Shown here piece by piece: positions 8,674 through 16,784 of a stretch of 64,000 nt of DNA. Source of the stretch: Paractinoplanes durhamensis (GTDB lineage: Bacteria > Actinomycetota > Actinomycetes > Mycobacteriales > Micromonosporaceae); NCBI RefSeq assembly GCF_016862175.1, contig NZ_BOML01000066.1, positions 61,074-125,073 on the forward strand, in the 5' to 3' direction. Position 1 is the first letter of the stretch, and each line of letters begins with the position of its first letter. The notes beneath the pieces are model-generated. The model was not told the origin of the DNA. It did no database searches and was given only the letters and a program-made list of their open reading frames with translations. A program made the position numbers and the translations under genes.

Positions 8674-8943
8674 ATGTGCCGCAACATCCATCAGCTGCAC
8701 AACTTCGAGCCGCCGGCCACGGCCGACGAGATTCAGGCCGCCGCTCTGCAATATGTGCGGAAGGTCGCGGGTGCCACCCGCCCGTCGCAGGTCAACCAGG
8801 CCGCCTTCGACCGCGCGGTGGCCGCGGTCACGGCCGCCACCGCCGAGCTGCTCGCGGAGCTGACCACCAACGCCCCGCCGAAGAACCGCGAGGTGGAGGC
8901 GGCCAAGGCCCGGGCCCGAGCCGAGCAGCGCTACGCGTCCTGA
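8674..8943 (+). CDS. DUF2277 family protein
   Basis: 89 aa, small and soluble. It starts MCRNIHQLHNFEPPAT, the typical N-terminus of DUF2277, and ends in an Ala/Arg-rich helix. GGGAGGA at 8658-8664 sits 9 nt before the ATG. It is divergent from the PEP mutase-like gene and convergent with the alpha/beta hydrolase. Function unknown. Confidence 0.85.
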   Translation: MCRNIHQLHNFEPPATADEIQAAALQYVRKVAGATRPSQVNQAAFDRAVAAVTAATAELLAELTTNAPPKNREVEAAKARARAEQRYAS

Positions 8944-8960
8944 CCCGGGCCCCCGGACGG

Positions 8961-9749
8961 CTACCGGCCCTGCTTGCGCAGCCAGGCCAGGCTCGTCTCG
9001 GCGACCTCGGCCCAGCCGCTGTCGATCGTCAGGGAGTGGCCGCGGTCGGGGAACTCGATCAGGTCGGTCACCGCGCTGGAGTGGCGGTACTGCTTCTGGG
9101 TGGCCTTCGTGATGACCTCGGGGACGGTGTGGTCCTTGCCGCCGGCGATCAGCAGCAGCGGGCCGCGGTCCTCGTTGTCGGTGTTCACCTTGGCCGGGGA
9201 GTGCAGGGCGAAGTTGGCCGCGGCCGCCTCGAACAGGGGCTTGCCCGGCGACGGGATCGTCCACTGCTCGAAGAGGGCGTCGGACTCCTCCTCGCTGACC
9301 GCGTTGCCGAAGCTGTAGCGGAACTCCTTCGCGGTCAGCGCGACCGACCGGTGGATGTTGGCCGGGTTCTTGAAGACCGGCAGGGTGGCGTGCAGGGCCG
9401 ACAGCGGCAGCGGGAGCACGCCCTTGATCTGGGCGGCGTCGATGGCGACCGCGGCGGCCGCGTGGCCCAGGCCGAGGATCTTCTCGGCGATCATGCCGCC
9501 GAACGAGTGGCCGATCAGGATCGGGGCCTCGTCCAGGGTCTCGATGATGCCGAGGTAATGCTGGGTCACGTCCTCGATGCCGTGGTTGGCGCTCGAGTCG
9601 GGGGTCGCCCGGGCCTCGGCGACCGTGGCGGGGGTGCCGGGCCACTCGGGCGCGATGGTCTGGTAACCGGCCGCCTCGAAGTAGTCGCGCCAGGCGGTCC
9701 AGGAGGTGGAGTGCAGCCAGAGTCCGTGGATGAAGACGACGGTCGACAT
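8961..9749 (-). CDS. Alpha/beta hydrolase
   Basis: 262 aa. Canonical alpha/beta fold: FIHGLWLHS oxyanion-loop region at residues 6-14, nucleophile elbow GHSFGG (Ser82), acid in GGKDHTVP and histidine in DRGHSLTID near the C-terminus. Such enzymes cleave esters, amides or carbon-halogen bonds; the physiological substrate is unknown. The start is ATG 9749 (MSTVVFIHG); the longer frame upstream is low-complexity basic sequence. It is cytoplasmic, as no signal peptide is seen. It is not obviously in an operon. Confidence 0.88.
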   Translation of the reverse strand: MSTVVFIHGLWLHSTSWTAWRDYFEAAGYQTIAPEWPGTPATVAEARATPDSSANHGIEDVTQHYLGIIETLDEAPILIGHSFGGMIAEKILGLGHAAAAVAIDAAQIKGVLPLPLSALHATLPVFKNPANIHRSVALTAKEFRYSFGNAVSEEESDALFEQWTIPSPGKPLFEAAAANFALHSPAKVNTDNEDRGPLLLIAGGKDHTVPEVITKATQKQYRHSSAVTDLIEFPDRGHSLTIDSGWAEVAETSLAWLRKQGR

Positions 9750-9856
9750 GTGGTGCCCCGATTCCGTGTGAAGTGAACACCCGAATCGTCGCGCCGGTGG
9801 TCGCCGGGGCGCTTCGGTCGAATGACTGCGCCGCACCCCACGCGATGGTGGCGCAA

Positions 9857-9880
9857 CGGCCCGGTGTTGCACCCGGGCCG
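9857..9880 (-). terminator. Hairpin downstream of the ycnI-like gene
   Basis: CGGCCCGGTG and CACCCGGGCCG pair with one bulge around a TTG loop, about 50 bp after the stop of the leftward ycnI-like gene. No T tract follows, as is common in high-GC terminators. Confidence 0.5.
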
Positions 9881-9927
9881 CTGCCGTCAACCAGTGGACT
9901 CAGCCACGTCGTACTTATCAAAAAGCG

Positions 9928-10656
9928 TCAGACGGAAACCCTGGTCTCCGCAACCGGGGTTGGTTCCTCGGCCGGCTTGCGGCCGGTGCGCTGCAGGGCC
10001 AGCAGGGCGAGGATCAGCGCGAGCAGGCCTGCCACCAGGCCGGCGATGCCGACGGCATCCGGACCGTCATCCGCCGCGGGGGTGCCGGAGTCGGGGGTGA
10101 GGGCCGCCGGAGCCGCGGCTGTCGCCGCCGCCAGCTTGAGGACGGGGGCCGGGTGCTCGGGCTCGGAGCCGTCGGTGGTGGGCTCGTCGATCCAGCGGAC
10201 GATGGTGCCGTCGGAGTACGTCTGGAGCGCCTTGATGATCAGCTGACCGGATTCGGGCAGCGGGCCGAGCGAGACGTCGAATTCCTGGAACTGGCCGGGC
10301 TTGACCTCCGAGCCGGCCTGCGCGGTCCAGGTGATCTTGGTGACCGCCTCGGTGATCTCGGTGTCGTGCGCCTTGATCGGGGTGGCCAGTTTCGAGCGCA
10401 CGGCCTCCGCGGTCCAGCCGGGCAGCGGCTTGAGCGAGACGGACGCGATCGGCTGGTCGACCGGCAGGTTGATCTCGACCTTGGTGGTGTTCGCGGTGTC
10501 CGTCTCGTTGGGGACACGGAAGGTGACCTTGGTGTAACCACCGGGAGTGGCGGTGTTCGGGTTCACGGTGACGTGCGCCGAGGCCGGGGCGGCCAGCGCG
10601 AGAGTCAGGCCGCCGACTACGGCAGCCACCAGGGCCGAGCGCTTGAGCAGGGACAT
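9928..10656 (-). CDS. YcnI/DUF1775 family copper-binding membrane protein
   Basis: 242 aa. A signal peptide ends ASA-HVTVNP, so cleavage would expose an N-terminal histidine, which in studied YcnI proteins helps bind Cu(II). A beta-sandwich DUF1775 domain follows (about 30-170), then a Pro/Ala linker and one C-terminal membrane helix (about 205-225) with a basic tail. It should sit on the outer face of the membrane and handle copper. GGAAGG precedes ATG 10656. It follows the histidine kinase gene by 83 bp on the same strand, so the two-component pair upstream may control it. No CopC/CopD or Sco gene is adjacent, unlike many ycnI loci. Confidence 0.85.
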   Translation of the reverse strand: MSLLKRSALVAAVVGGLTLALAAPASAHVTVNPNTATPGGYTKVTFRVPNETDTANTTKVEINLPVDQPIASVSLKPLPGWTAEAVRSKLATPIKAHDTEITEAVTKITWTAQAGSEVKPGQFQEFDVSLGPLPESGQLIIKALQTYSDGTIVRWIDEPTTDGSEPEHPAPVLKLAAATAAAPAALTPDSGTPAADDGPDAVGIAGLVAGLLALILALLALQRTGRKPAEEPTPVAETRVSV

Positions 10657-10739
10657 CGGTGTCGTTGCCTTCCGGGTGGGTCGTCGCCCGGTGCCGGGCA
10701 CGTCCCGTTGGTCGGCGGTACGCCCCGAAAAGTTCCGGG

Positions 10740-12089
10740 TTACCTCGGAAGGCGGATGTCCACTTTCAGGCCGGGTTCCGCGTCGCCCAGCGTGACCGTG
10801 CCGTGGTGCCGGCGGACCAGCTCGCGGACGATGGCCAGGCCCAGGCCGGAGCCGCCGGCGTCGCGGGCGCGGGCGTCGTCGAGGCGGGTGAAACGGTCGA
10901 AGACCCGTTCCCGATCGGCGGCCGGGATGCCGGGGCCGTCGTCGGTGACGGTGATCCGGGCCCAGCCGCCCTCGTCGGCCACCTCGACCTCGATCTTCTC
11001 CCGGGCGTGCCGTTCGGCGTTGTCGATGAGGTTGGCCAGGACCCGGCCGATCGCGTCCGGCTCGACGGTGGCGGTCACCTCTTTGCGGACATATCCGACG
11101 TTGGCGTAGCGCGAGGCCACGTCGGCGACCAGGACACCCAGGTCGACCTCGGCCATCCGGGCGGCGGCCGAGCGGCCGGGCGGCGCGCCGTCGTCCGAGC
11201 GGGCCAGCAGCAGCAGGTCGTCGACCAGGCGGTTGAGCCGGTCGACGTCGGTGAGCAGGTCGGTGGAGAGCGCCTGCCAGTCGGTGTCCGGCAGGCGCTG
11301 GGCCACCTCCAGCTCGGTGCGCATGTTGGTGAGCGGGCTGCGCAGCTCGTGCGCGGCGTCCGCGACGAACGCCCGCTGCCGGGCCCGGGCCGCGTCGAGC
11401 CGGTGCAGCATGCCGTTGAGCGTCACCGCCAGCCGGTAGATCTCGTCGCGCGACTCGGGCAGCGGCAGCCGGCCCTCCCGGGTGCCGCCGGTGATCTCCT
11501 CGGCGCCGGTCCGCAGCGCGGCCACCGGGCGCATCGCGGCGCCCAGGATCCGCCACATGATCACCGCGAGCATGCCGACCAGCAACGGAAAGGCGATCAA
11601 CAGGGTCACCCGCAGGATGTGTACGCCCTGGTTGAGGTCGTCGGTCGAGCGGGCGACGAGCACCCGGACCGGGTTGGTCGGCGCCCCGGCGATCTTCATG
11701 ACGACCCGGGCGTCGCCGTCGCCCAGCCCGATCCGGTTGCCCGGGATCTGCTTGACGTCGCCGTCCTTCATGCCGGCCAGCTCGTCGTCGTGCAGCATCG
11801 ACACGATCCGATCGGCGCCCGCCGACGACGACAGGATCCCGCCGCTGGAGTCGATCACCTGCACCTGCATCGCCGGGTTGACCGAGATCACCTCGACGAG
11901 CTGATGCTGGTCGACCAGCTTGACCACGCCGGTGGCGGTCTCCAGGGCCTCCTGGTTGACCGCCCGCAGCAGCGCGAAGTTGAGCACCCCGACCAGCAGG
12001 ATGCCGCCGGCGGCGAGACCGGCGGTGACCACCAGGACGGTCAGCCACAGCAGCCGCGCCCGCAGGCTGAGCTCGCGTGGCCGGCGCAC
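10740..12089 (-). CDS. Sensor histidine kinase (HAMP-HisKA-HATPase)
   Basis: 449 aa. Membrane helices at about 12-40 and 160-180 enclose a roughly 120-residue extracytoplasmic sensor. A HAMP domain follows, then the HisKA box AAHELRSPLTN with phospho-acceptor His247, and HATPase boxes NLIDNAERHA, DDGPGIP and GGSGLGLAIV. The GTG start (12089) overlaps the TAG stop of the response regulator gene by one base, so the pair is co-translated. The stimulus is unknown; the YcnI-like gene downstream hints at copper or envelope stress. Confidence 0.9.
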   Translation of the reverse strand: MRRPRELSLRARLLWLTVLVVTAGLAAGGILLVGVLNFALLRAVNQEALETATGVVKLVDQHQLVEVISVNPAMQVQVIDSSGGILSSSAGADRIVSMLHDDELAGMKDGDVKQIPGNRIGLGDGDARVVMKIAGAPTNPVRVLVARSTDDLNQGVHILRVTLLIAFPLLVGMLAVIMWRILGAAMRPVAALRTGAEEITGGTREGRLPLPESRDEIYRLAVTLNGMLHRLDAARARQRAFVADAAHELRSPLTNMRTELEVAQRLPDTDWQALSTDLLTDVDRLNRLVDDLLLLARSDDGAPPGRSAAARMAEVDLGVLVADVASRYANVGYVRKEVTATVEPDAIGRVLANLIDNAERHAREKIEVEVADEGGWARITVTDDGPGIPAADRERVFDRFTRLDDARARDAGGSGLGLAIVRELVRRHHGTVTLGDAEPGLKVDIRLPR

Positions 12090-12754
12090 TAGACCGCCGC
12101 CAGCCGGTATCCGGCGCCGCGCACCGTCTCCAGGCGGTCCCGGCCGATCTTGCGGCGAAGGTAGCCGACGTAGACCTCGACCGCATTCGGCGCGGTGTCG
12201 ACCGCGGCGTCCCACACGTGGTCGAGCAGCTCGATCTTGCTGACCACCTCGCCGGGGTGCCGCATCAGGTATTCCAGCAGGGCGAACTCGCGGGTGGTCA
12301 GCACCACCTCGTCGCCGGCCACCAGGACCCGGCGCTCGGCCGGGTCGAGCTCGATGTCGCCGTGGCTGAGCACCGGCGGCCGCTCGTGGGCGCCCCGGCG
12401 CAGCAGGGCGCGCAGCCGGGCCAGCAGCACGATGTAGGAGAACGGCTTGGTCAGGTAGTCGTCGGCGCCGCAGTCGAGGCCGTCGGCCTGGTCGTACTCG
12501 CCGTCCTTGGCCGACAGCATCAGCACCGGCACCCAGTTGCGCTCGGCCCGCAGCTGCCGCACGATCCGGTAGCCGCTGAGCCGGGGCAGCATCACATCGA
12601 GGATCATCGCGTCGTACCCGCCGTGCCGGGCCATCTCGAGCCCGTCCTGGCCGTCGCCCGCCACATCGACCGCGAAGCCCTCGGCCTGCAGGCCACGCTG
12701 CAGCGCCGCCGCGAGGCGCGCCTCATCTTCCACCACCAGCAACCGCACATGCAT
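12089..12754 (-). CDS. OmpR family response regulator
   Basis: 221 aa. Receiver domain with acidic pocket VVEDE (7-11), phospho-acceptor Asp53 in MILDVML and conserved Lys103 in DYLTKPF. The winged-helix output domain (about 125-221) ends with the usual VRGAGYRL signature. It is the partner of the kinase that follows. The ATG at 12754 is at the edge of the divergent promoter shared with the LolA-like gene. Confidence 0.93.
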   Translation of the reverse strand: MHVRLLVVEDEARLAAALQRGLQAEGFAVDVAGDGQDGLEMARHGGYDAMILDVMLPRLSGYRIVRQLRAERNWVPVLMLSAKDGEYDQADGLDCGADDYLTKPFSYIVLLARLRALLRRGAHERPPVLSHGDIELDPAERRVLVAGDEVVLTTREFALLEYLMRHPGEVVSKIELLDHVWDAAVDTAPNAVEVYVGYLRRKIGRDRLETVRGAGYRLAAV

Positions 12755-12790
12755 ACCTTTACATGGGGGGTGCCACCCTTAGGGGAAGCT

Positions 12791-12809
12791 CTCAGCGCCG
12801 TCACAGCGC
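12791..12809. promoter_or_regulatory. Possible OmpR-type direct repeat
   Basis: CTCAGCGC (12791-12798) and CACAGCGC (12802-12809) are spaced 11 bp start to start in the promoter between the response regulator and the LolA-like gene. One-turn direct repeats are the usual OmpR-family site. Only two half-sites support this. Confidence 0.3.
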
Positions 12810-12854
12810 TCGCGCCGCACAGTTGGGGGCAGAGAACAACGGGAGGTGGACATC

Positions 12855-13958
12855 GTGTCCGTGTTCAGCAGGCCGGCTCTGCGCTGGCTGGTACCGTCCG
12901 CTGCGGCGGTCGTCGTCATCGGGGGCGGCGCGGTGGCAGGCACGCTCGTGGCGAGCGCGGACTCGTCGCTGCCGGAGCGCAGCGCGGCTCAGTTGCTCGT
13001 CGACGTGCAGAACGCCAAGGTCGACGGCTTGTCCGGAACGATCGTGGAGAGCGCCGACCTCGGGCTCGGTGCCCTCGGGAGCCTGGCCCAGAGCAGCGGC
13101 GATCTGACCTCGCTGCTGGGCGGCAGCAACACCGCCCGGGTCTGGTATGCCGGGGAGACCAAGGCGCGGCTCGCCCTGATCGGCACGTCGGGTGAGACCG
13201 ACGTGATCCGCAACGGGCCGGACGTGTACGTGTGGAAGAGCGCCGACAAGACCGCCAGTCACCTGACGATCCCGGCCGGCGCGGCGTCGCACCAGGAGCA
13301 GTTGCCGTCGGCGCTGCCGCAGACGCCGCAGGAGGCGGCCGACGCGGCGCTCGCGGCGATCGACGACACCACCGCGGTGAGCACCACCGGCGCGGCGAAG
13401 GTGGCCGGCCGGGATGCCTACGAGCTGGTGCTCAGCCCGAAGGACTCGGCGTCGCTGATCGGCCAGGTGCGACTGGCGATCGACGCCGAGAAGCACATCC
13501 CGCTGCGGGTGGACGTGTATGCGAAGAACGCGACGAGCCCGGCCGTCCGGGTCGCGTTCCAGCAGATCAGCTTCGCGGTGCCGGACGCCGAGCAGTTCGT
13601 CTTCAAGGCCCCGCCGGGCACCAAGGTGACCGAGGGCAGCGTCGCCGACATCGAGAAGCAGCAGAAGGCCGCCGCACAGAAGGCGGAGGCGGCCAAGCCG
13701 CAGCTCGCCGAGGGCCCGAAGGTCATCGGCAAGGGCTGGACGTCGATCGTCTCGGCGAAGCTGCCGAAGTCGGACGGCTCGGCCCCGGCCGAGGCTCAGC
13801 AGGCCCAGGGCCTGATCGGGATGCTGCCGGCCGCCAGCGGCAGCTGGGGCAAGGGCCACGTCTTCGCCGGGACGCTGTTCAGCGTGCTGGTGACCGATGA
13901 CGGCCGGGTCTTCGCCGGAGCGGTCACGCCGGAGAAGCTGTACGAGGCAGCCGCCTAA
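12855..13958 (+). CDS. LolA-like/DUF2092-type exported protein
   Basis: 367 aa. The GTG at 12855 is preceded by GGGAGG at 12841-12846; an alternative GTG at 12846 would overlap that site. Residues 10-36 form an uncleaved or signal-type hydrophobic segment. The mature part is an incomplete beta-barrel like LolA/LppX proteins (YVWKSADKT, LVLSPKD, RVDVYAKN), which hold lipid acyl chains in Gram-negatives. A Lys/Ala-rich linker (about 275-295) and a C-terminal domain follow. In actinobacteria such proteins are membrane-anchored outside and of unknown cargo. It is divergent from the two-component system, which may regulate it. Confidence 0.75.
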   Translation: MSVFSRPALRWLVPSAAAVVVIGGGAVAGTLVASADSSLPERSAAQLLVDVQNAKVDGLSGTIVESADLGLGALGSLAQSSGDLTSLLGGSNTARVWYAGETKARLALIGTSGETDVIRNGPDVYVWKSADKTASHLTIPAGAASHQEQLPSALPQTPQEAADAALAAIDDTTAVSTTGAAKVAGRDAYELVLSPKDSASLIGQVRLAIDAEKHIPLRVDVYAKNATSPAVRVAFQQISFAVPDAEQFVFKAPPGTKVTEGSVADIEKQQKAAAQKAEAAKPQLAEGPKVIGKGWTSIVSAKLPKSDGSAPAEAQQAQGLIGMLPAASGSWGKGHVFAGTLFSVLVTDDGRVFAGAVTPEKLYEAAA

Positions 13959-13960
13959 AT

Positions 13961-14015
13961 AGTTCTAGAACTCTCCCCCGCGTTGTGCAACACTGCGGGG
14001 GAGAGTTCTATAACT
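13961..14015. promoter_or_regulatory. 55-bp palindrome upstream of trpBA with two GntR-type boxes
   Basis: Arms 13961-13981 and 13995-14015 match at 20 of 21 positions around a 13-nt loop that contains its own small palindrome (GTTG-TG-CAAC). The outer ends are AGTTCTAGAACT, a perfect 12-bp palindrome, and AGTTCTATAACT. Both keep the GT-N6-AC frame seen in operators of HutC-type GntR regulators, and a gene for such a regulator closes this operon. The G-rich stem may also end transcription from the LolA-like gene. Confidence 0.65.
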
Positions 14016-14029
14016 GTTGGAGGTGGCGG

Positions 14030-15160
14030 GTGTCTCTCATGCCTCATCCGGTCGCGGGTCGCTTCGGCGATTTCGGCGGCCGCTACGTTCCCGAGTCCCT
14101 GATCCCGGCCTGTGCGGCGGTGGCCGACGCGTTCACCGAGGCCTGGGCCGACAAGACCTTCCGCGACGAGCTCGACAACCTGCTCGCGGTCTACGCCGGC
14201 CGGCCCACCCCGCTCACCCCCGCGCTCAATCTCGGCGCCCAGCTCGGCATCGCGTTGTGGCTCAAGCGCGAGGACCTCGCCCACACCGGCAGCCACAAAA
14301 TCAACAACGTGCTCGGCCAGGCGCTGCTGGCCCGCCGGATGGGCCGCACCCGGCTGATCGCGGAGACCGGCGCCGGTCAGCACGGCGTGGCCACCGCCAC
14401 CGCGGCCGCCCTGCTCGGCCTGTCCGCCACCGTCTACATGGGGACCCGGGACATCGAGCGGCAGCGGCTCAACGTGCACCGGATGGAGATGCTCGGCGCC
14501 ACCGTCGTGCCGGTCACCAGCGGCAGCCGCACCCTCAAGGACGCGACCAACGAGGCGATGCGGGCCTGGGTGGCCGACACCGATCGGGCGCACTTCCTGC
14601 TCGGCTCGGTCGGCGGTCCGCACCCGTACCCGTGGATGGTGCGGGAGTTCCAGCGGGTGATCGGCGCCGAGGCCCGCCGCCAGGCGAGTTTCACCCCGGA
14701 TGTGGTGGTGGCCTGCGTGGGCGGCGGCTCGAACGCGGCCGGCACGTTCGCCGGCTTCGTCGACACCCCGGCCCGGCTGGTCGGCGTGGAAGCGGCCGGC
14801 GGGGCCGCGATGTCGAGCGGCGCGCCCGGCGTCGTGCACGGCGCCCGCTCGATGGTCCTGCAGGACGCCGAGGGCCAGGTGGCCGAGGCGGAGTCGATCG
14901 CCGCCGGGCTCGACTACCCCGGCATCGGGCCGGAACACGCGCATCTCGGCGCGATCGGGCGCGCGGAGTACCGGACCGCGACCGACGACGAGGTGGTCGC
15001 GGCGGTCGGCCGGCTCGCCCGCACCGAGGGCATCATCTGCGCCTTCGAGTCGGCGCACGCGGTGGCCTGGGTGCTACGCGCGGCCGGCACTCCCGACCTG
15101 CCGACCGGTTCCGCGGTCGTGCTCACCCTGTCCGGCCGTGGCGACAAGGACATGCGATGA
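14030..15160 (+). CDS. trpB: Tryptophan synthase beta chain
   Basis: 376 aa PLP enzyme that condenses indole with serine. It has the TrpB N-terminus GRFGDFGGRYVPE, the PLP lysine in HTGSHKINN (Lys90), ETGAGQHG, the phosphate-binding GGGSNA and the C-terminal SGRGDKD. GTG 14030 is chosen because GGAGG at 14019-14023 is 6 nt upstream; an ATG at 14039 (MPHPVAG) would be 15 nt away. It is followed by trpA with an ATGA overlap and then a GntR gene. No trpC, trpD, trpE or trpF is nearby, so this is probably a stand-alone pair, perhaps extra to a main trp operon elsewhere. Confidence 0.95.
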   Translation: MSLMPHPVAGRFGDFGGRYVPESLIPACAAVADAFTEAWADKTFRDELDNLLAVYAGRPTPLTPALNLGAQLGIALWLKREDLAHTGSHKINNVLGQALLARRMGRTRLIAETGAGQHGVATATAAALLGLSATVYMGTRDIERQRLNVHRMEMLGATVVPVTSGSRTLKDATNEAMRAWVADTDRAHFLLGSVGGPHPYPWMVREFQRVIGAEARRQASFTPDVVVACVGGGSNAAGTFAGFVDTPARLVGVEAAGGAAMSSGAPGVVHGARSMVLQDAEGQVAEAESIAAGLDYPGIGPEHAHLGAIGRAEYRTATDDEVVAAVGRLARTEGIICAFESAHAVAWVLRAAGTPDLPTGSAVVLTLSGRGDKDMR

Positions 15161-15912
15161 ACCTGCTTCCCGGCGTCGCGCGCGGACGCAAGGCCCTCGT
15201 CCCCTACCTCACCGGCGGCATCACCGCCGACTGGACCGACTACCTGCACGCGTTCGAGGCGGCCGGCGCGGACGCGATCGAGATCGGCCTGCCGTTCTCC
15301 GATCCGATGCTCGACGGGGTCACCATCCAGCAGGCCTCCGACCACGCGCTGGCCCGCGGGGCCACGGTGGCGTCCATCCTGGCCGACCTGGCGGCGACCA
15401 GGGTCGGGGTACCGCTGGTCGTGATGACCTACGCGAACCTGGTCGTGCGGGCCGGGCCGGCCGCCTTCTGCGCTCGCCTCGCCGAGGCCGGCGTTTCCGG
15501 ACTGCTCGTCTCCGACATGCCGGTCGACGAGGTCGCCGAGGTCGAGCAGGCGGCCGCCGACGCCGGGCTGGCGCTGATCCTGCTGGTCGCGCCGGTCACC
15601 ACCGACGAACGGCTCGCCGAGATCGCCCGCCGCGCCCGCGGCTACCTGTACGCGATCAGCGTGATGGGCACGACCGGCGAGCGCGCCACCCTGGCCGGCT
15701 CGGCCGCGACCCTGGCCGCCCGGGCCAAGGCGGTCACCGACCTGCCGGTGCTGGTCGGCTTCGGCATCTCCGGCCCGGCCCAGGCGGCGGAGGCCGGGCA
15801 GGTCGCCGACGGGGTGGTGGTCGGGGCGGCCCTGATGCGCCGGATCCTGGACGGTGCCACGCCGGGCGAACTGGGGGTGGACCTCGCCGCGATGCGCGCG
15901 GCGCTCGACTAG
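15157..15912 (+). CDS. trpA: Tryptophan synthase alpha chain
   Basis: 251 aa TIM barrel that cleaves indole-3-glycerol phosphate to indole and glyceraldehyde-3-phosphate and channels indole to TrpB. Catalytic Glu42 is in IEIGLPFSDP and Asp53 in MLDGVTIQ (the usual motif is LADGPTIQ, so the loop is slightly divergent but both acids remain). The phosphate-binding GFGIS and the late VVVGAAL strand are present. The start overlaps the trpB stop (ATGA). Confidence 0.94.
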   Translation: MNLLPGVARGRKALVPYLTGGITADWTDYLHAFEAAGADAIEIGLPFSDPMLDGVTIQQASDHALARGATVASILADLAATRVGVPLVVMTYANLVVRAGPAAFCARLAEAGVSGLLVSDMPVDEVAEVEQAAADAGLALILLVAPVTTDERLAEIARRARGYLYAISVMGTTGERATLAGSAATLAARAKAVTDLPVLVGFGISGPAQAAEAGQVADGVVVGAALMRRILDGATPGELGVDLAAMRAALD

Positions 15913-15928
15913 GGTCGTGGCGCGAGCC

Positions 15929-16681
15929 ATGACCTTGGAGGATCCGCTGACCGCCCCGCGCACGCCGAAGTACCAGACGATCGCCGCCGACCTCGCCGCC
16001 AAGATCCGCGGCGGGGAGCTGCCGCCCGGGTCGGCACTGCCACCCCAGAAAGAGCTGAGTTCGGCGTACGGCGTCACCCTCGCCACGCTGCGCCAGGCCC
16101 TGCAGCAGCTGGAGAAGGACGGTCTGCTCTCGCAGCAGGCCGGCCGGGGCACGTTCGTGGCCGAGCCGCGGGCCGCCTACCGGCTCGACTCGCTGCGCGG
16201 CTTCGCCGAGGACCTGCGCGCCCAGGGGCAGACGGTCAGCACGCTGATCCTCGGCCAGGCGGTCGGCACGCCACCCGCTGCGGTTTCCGCCCAGCTCGGC
16301 GACGTGCCGCAGGTGCTTCGACTCGAACGCCTGCGGCTCGTCGCCGGGCGGCCCGCCGTGCACCAGCTGTCCTGGATCCGGGACAACGGCCTGGCCGAGA
16401 CCGACCTCAGCGGCACCTCGCTCTACGCGGCGCTCGCCGACCGCGGCATCGTCGTGCACCGGGCCACCGAGGCGATCCGGCCCGGCGTCCTCGACGAGGC
16501 CACCGGCGAACTGCTCAACCACCCGGCCGGCACGCCGGTCTTCGTCTCCGACCGATTGACGTACGGGCTGGACGACACCCCCCTGGTGTTCGACCGGGCC
16601 ACCATCCTCGGCACCGCCATGGAGATCCGCACGTCGCGCGCCCTGACCGGGCTGTCCATGCAGTGGAGTCGCCAGCCCTGA
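15929..16681 (+). CDS. GntR family regulator, HutC type (UTRA domain)
   Basis: 250 aa. The winged HTH (about 15-80) has the GntR pattern KYQTIAADLAAKI...LPPQKELSSAYGV...TLRQALQQLEKDGL, and the C-terminal two thirds form a UTRA ligand domain (RLRLVAGRPAVHQLSWI, FVSDRLTYGLDDTPL). ATG 15929 is 16 bp after trpA. It has no good Shine-Dalgarno sequence; GGAGG at 15937 lies inside the frame, so a later start is possible. Being third in the operon, it most likely autoregulates trpBA through the palindrome at 13961-14015. The ligand is unknown. Confidence 0.85.
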   Translation: MTLEDPLTAPRTPKYQTIAADLAAKIRGGELPPGSALPPQKELSSAYGVTLATLRQALQQLEKDGLLSQQAGRGTFVAEPRAAYRLDSLRGFAEDLRAQGQTVSTLILGQAVGTPPAAVSAQLGDVPQVLRLERLRLVAGRPAVHQLSWIRDNGLAETDLSGTSLYAALADRGIVVHRATEAIRPGVLDEATGELLNHPAGTPVFVSDRLTYGLDDTPLVFDRATILGTAMEIRTSRALTGLSMQWSRQP

Positions 16682-16737
16682 CCCATCCAGTGGCGCCCCC
16701 GCGCCGAATCAGTGCCGGCGTGAAGCGCGTCACTTGG

Positions 16738-16762
16738 GTTGTTGCCACAGGTTGGCAACAAC
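16738..16762. promoter_or_regulatory. Candidate nickel-responsive operator (Nur-like box)
   Basis: GTTGTTGCCA-N5-TGGCAACAAC is a perfect 10-bp inverted repeat 22 bp upstream of a nickel/cobalt permease gene. The core TTGCCA-N5-TGGCAA resembles the Streptomyces Nur box (TTGCAA-N5-TTGCAA) in its outer TTGC/GCAA and its exact 5-bp spacer. Position near the start suits repression by metal-bound Nur. Confidence 0.55.
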
Positions 16763-16784
16763 AAGACTGCTGGATGTGGGGGCA

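Noticed and set aside
9928..12186. 752-codon minus-strand frame covering the YcnI-like gene and the histidine kinase region
   Set aside because: Only the last 242 codons are a real protein; the rest is an out-of-frame reading of the kinase gene.
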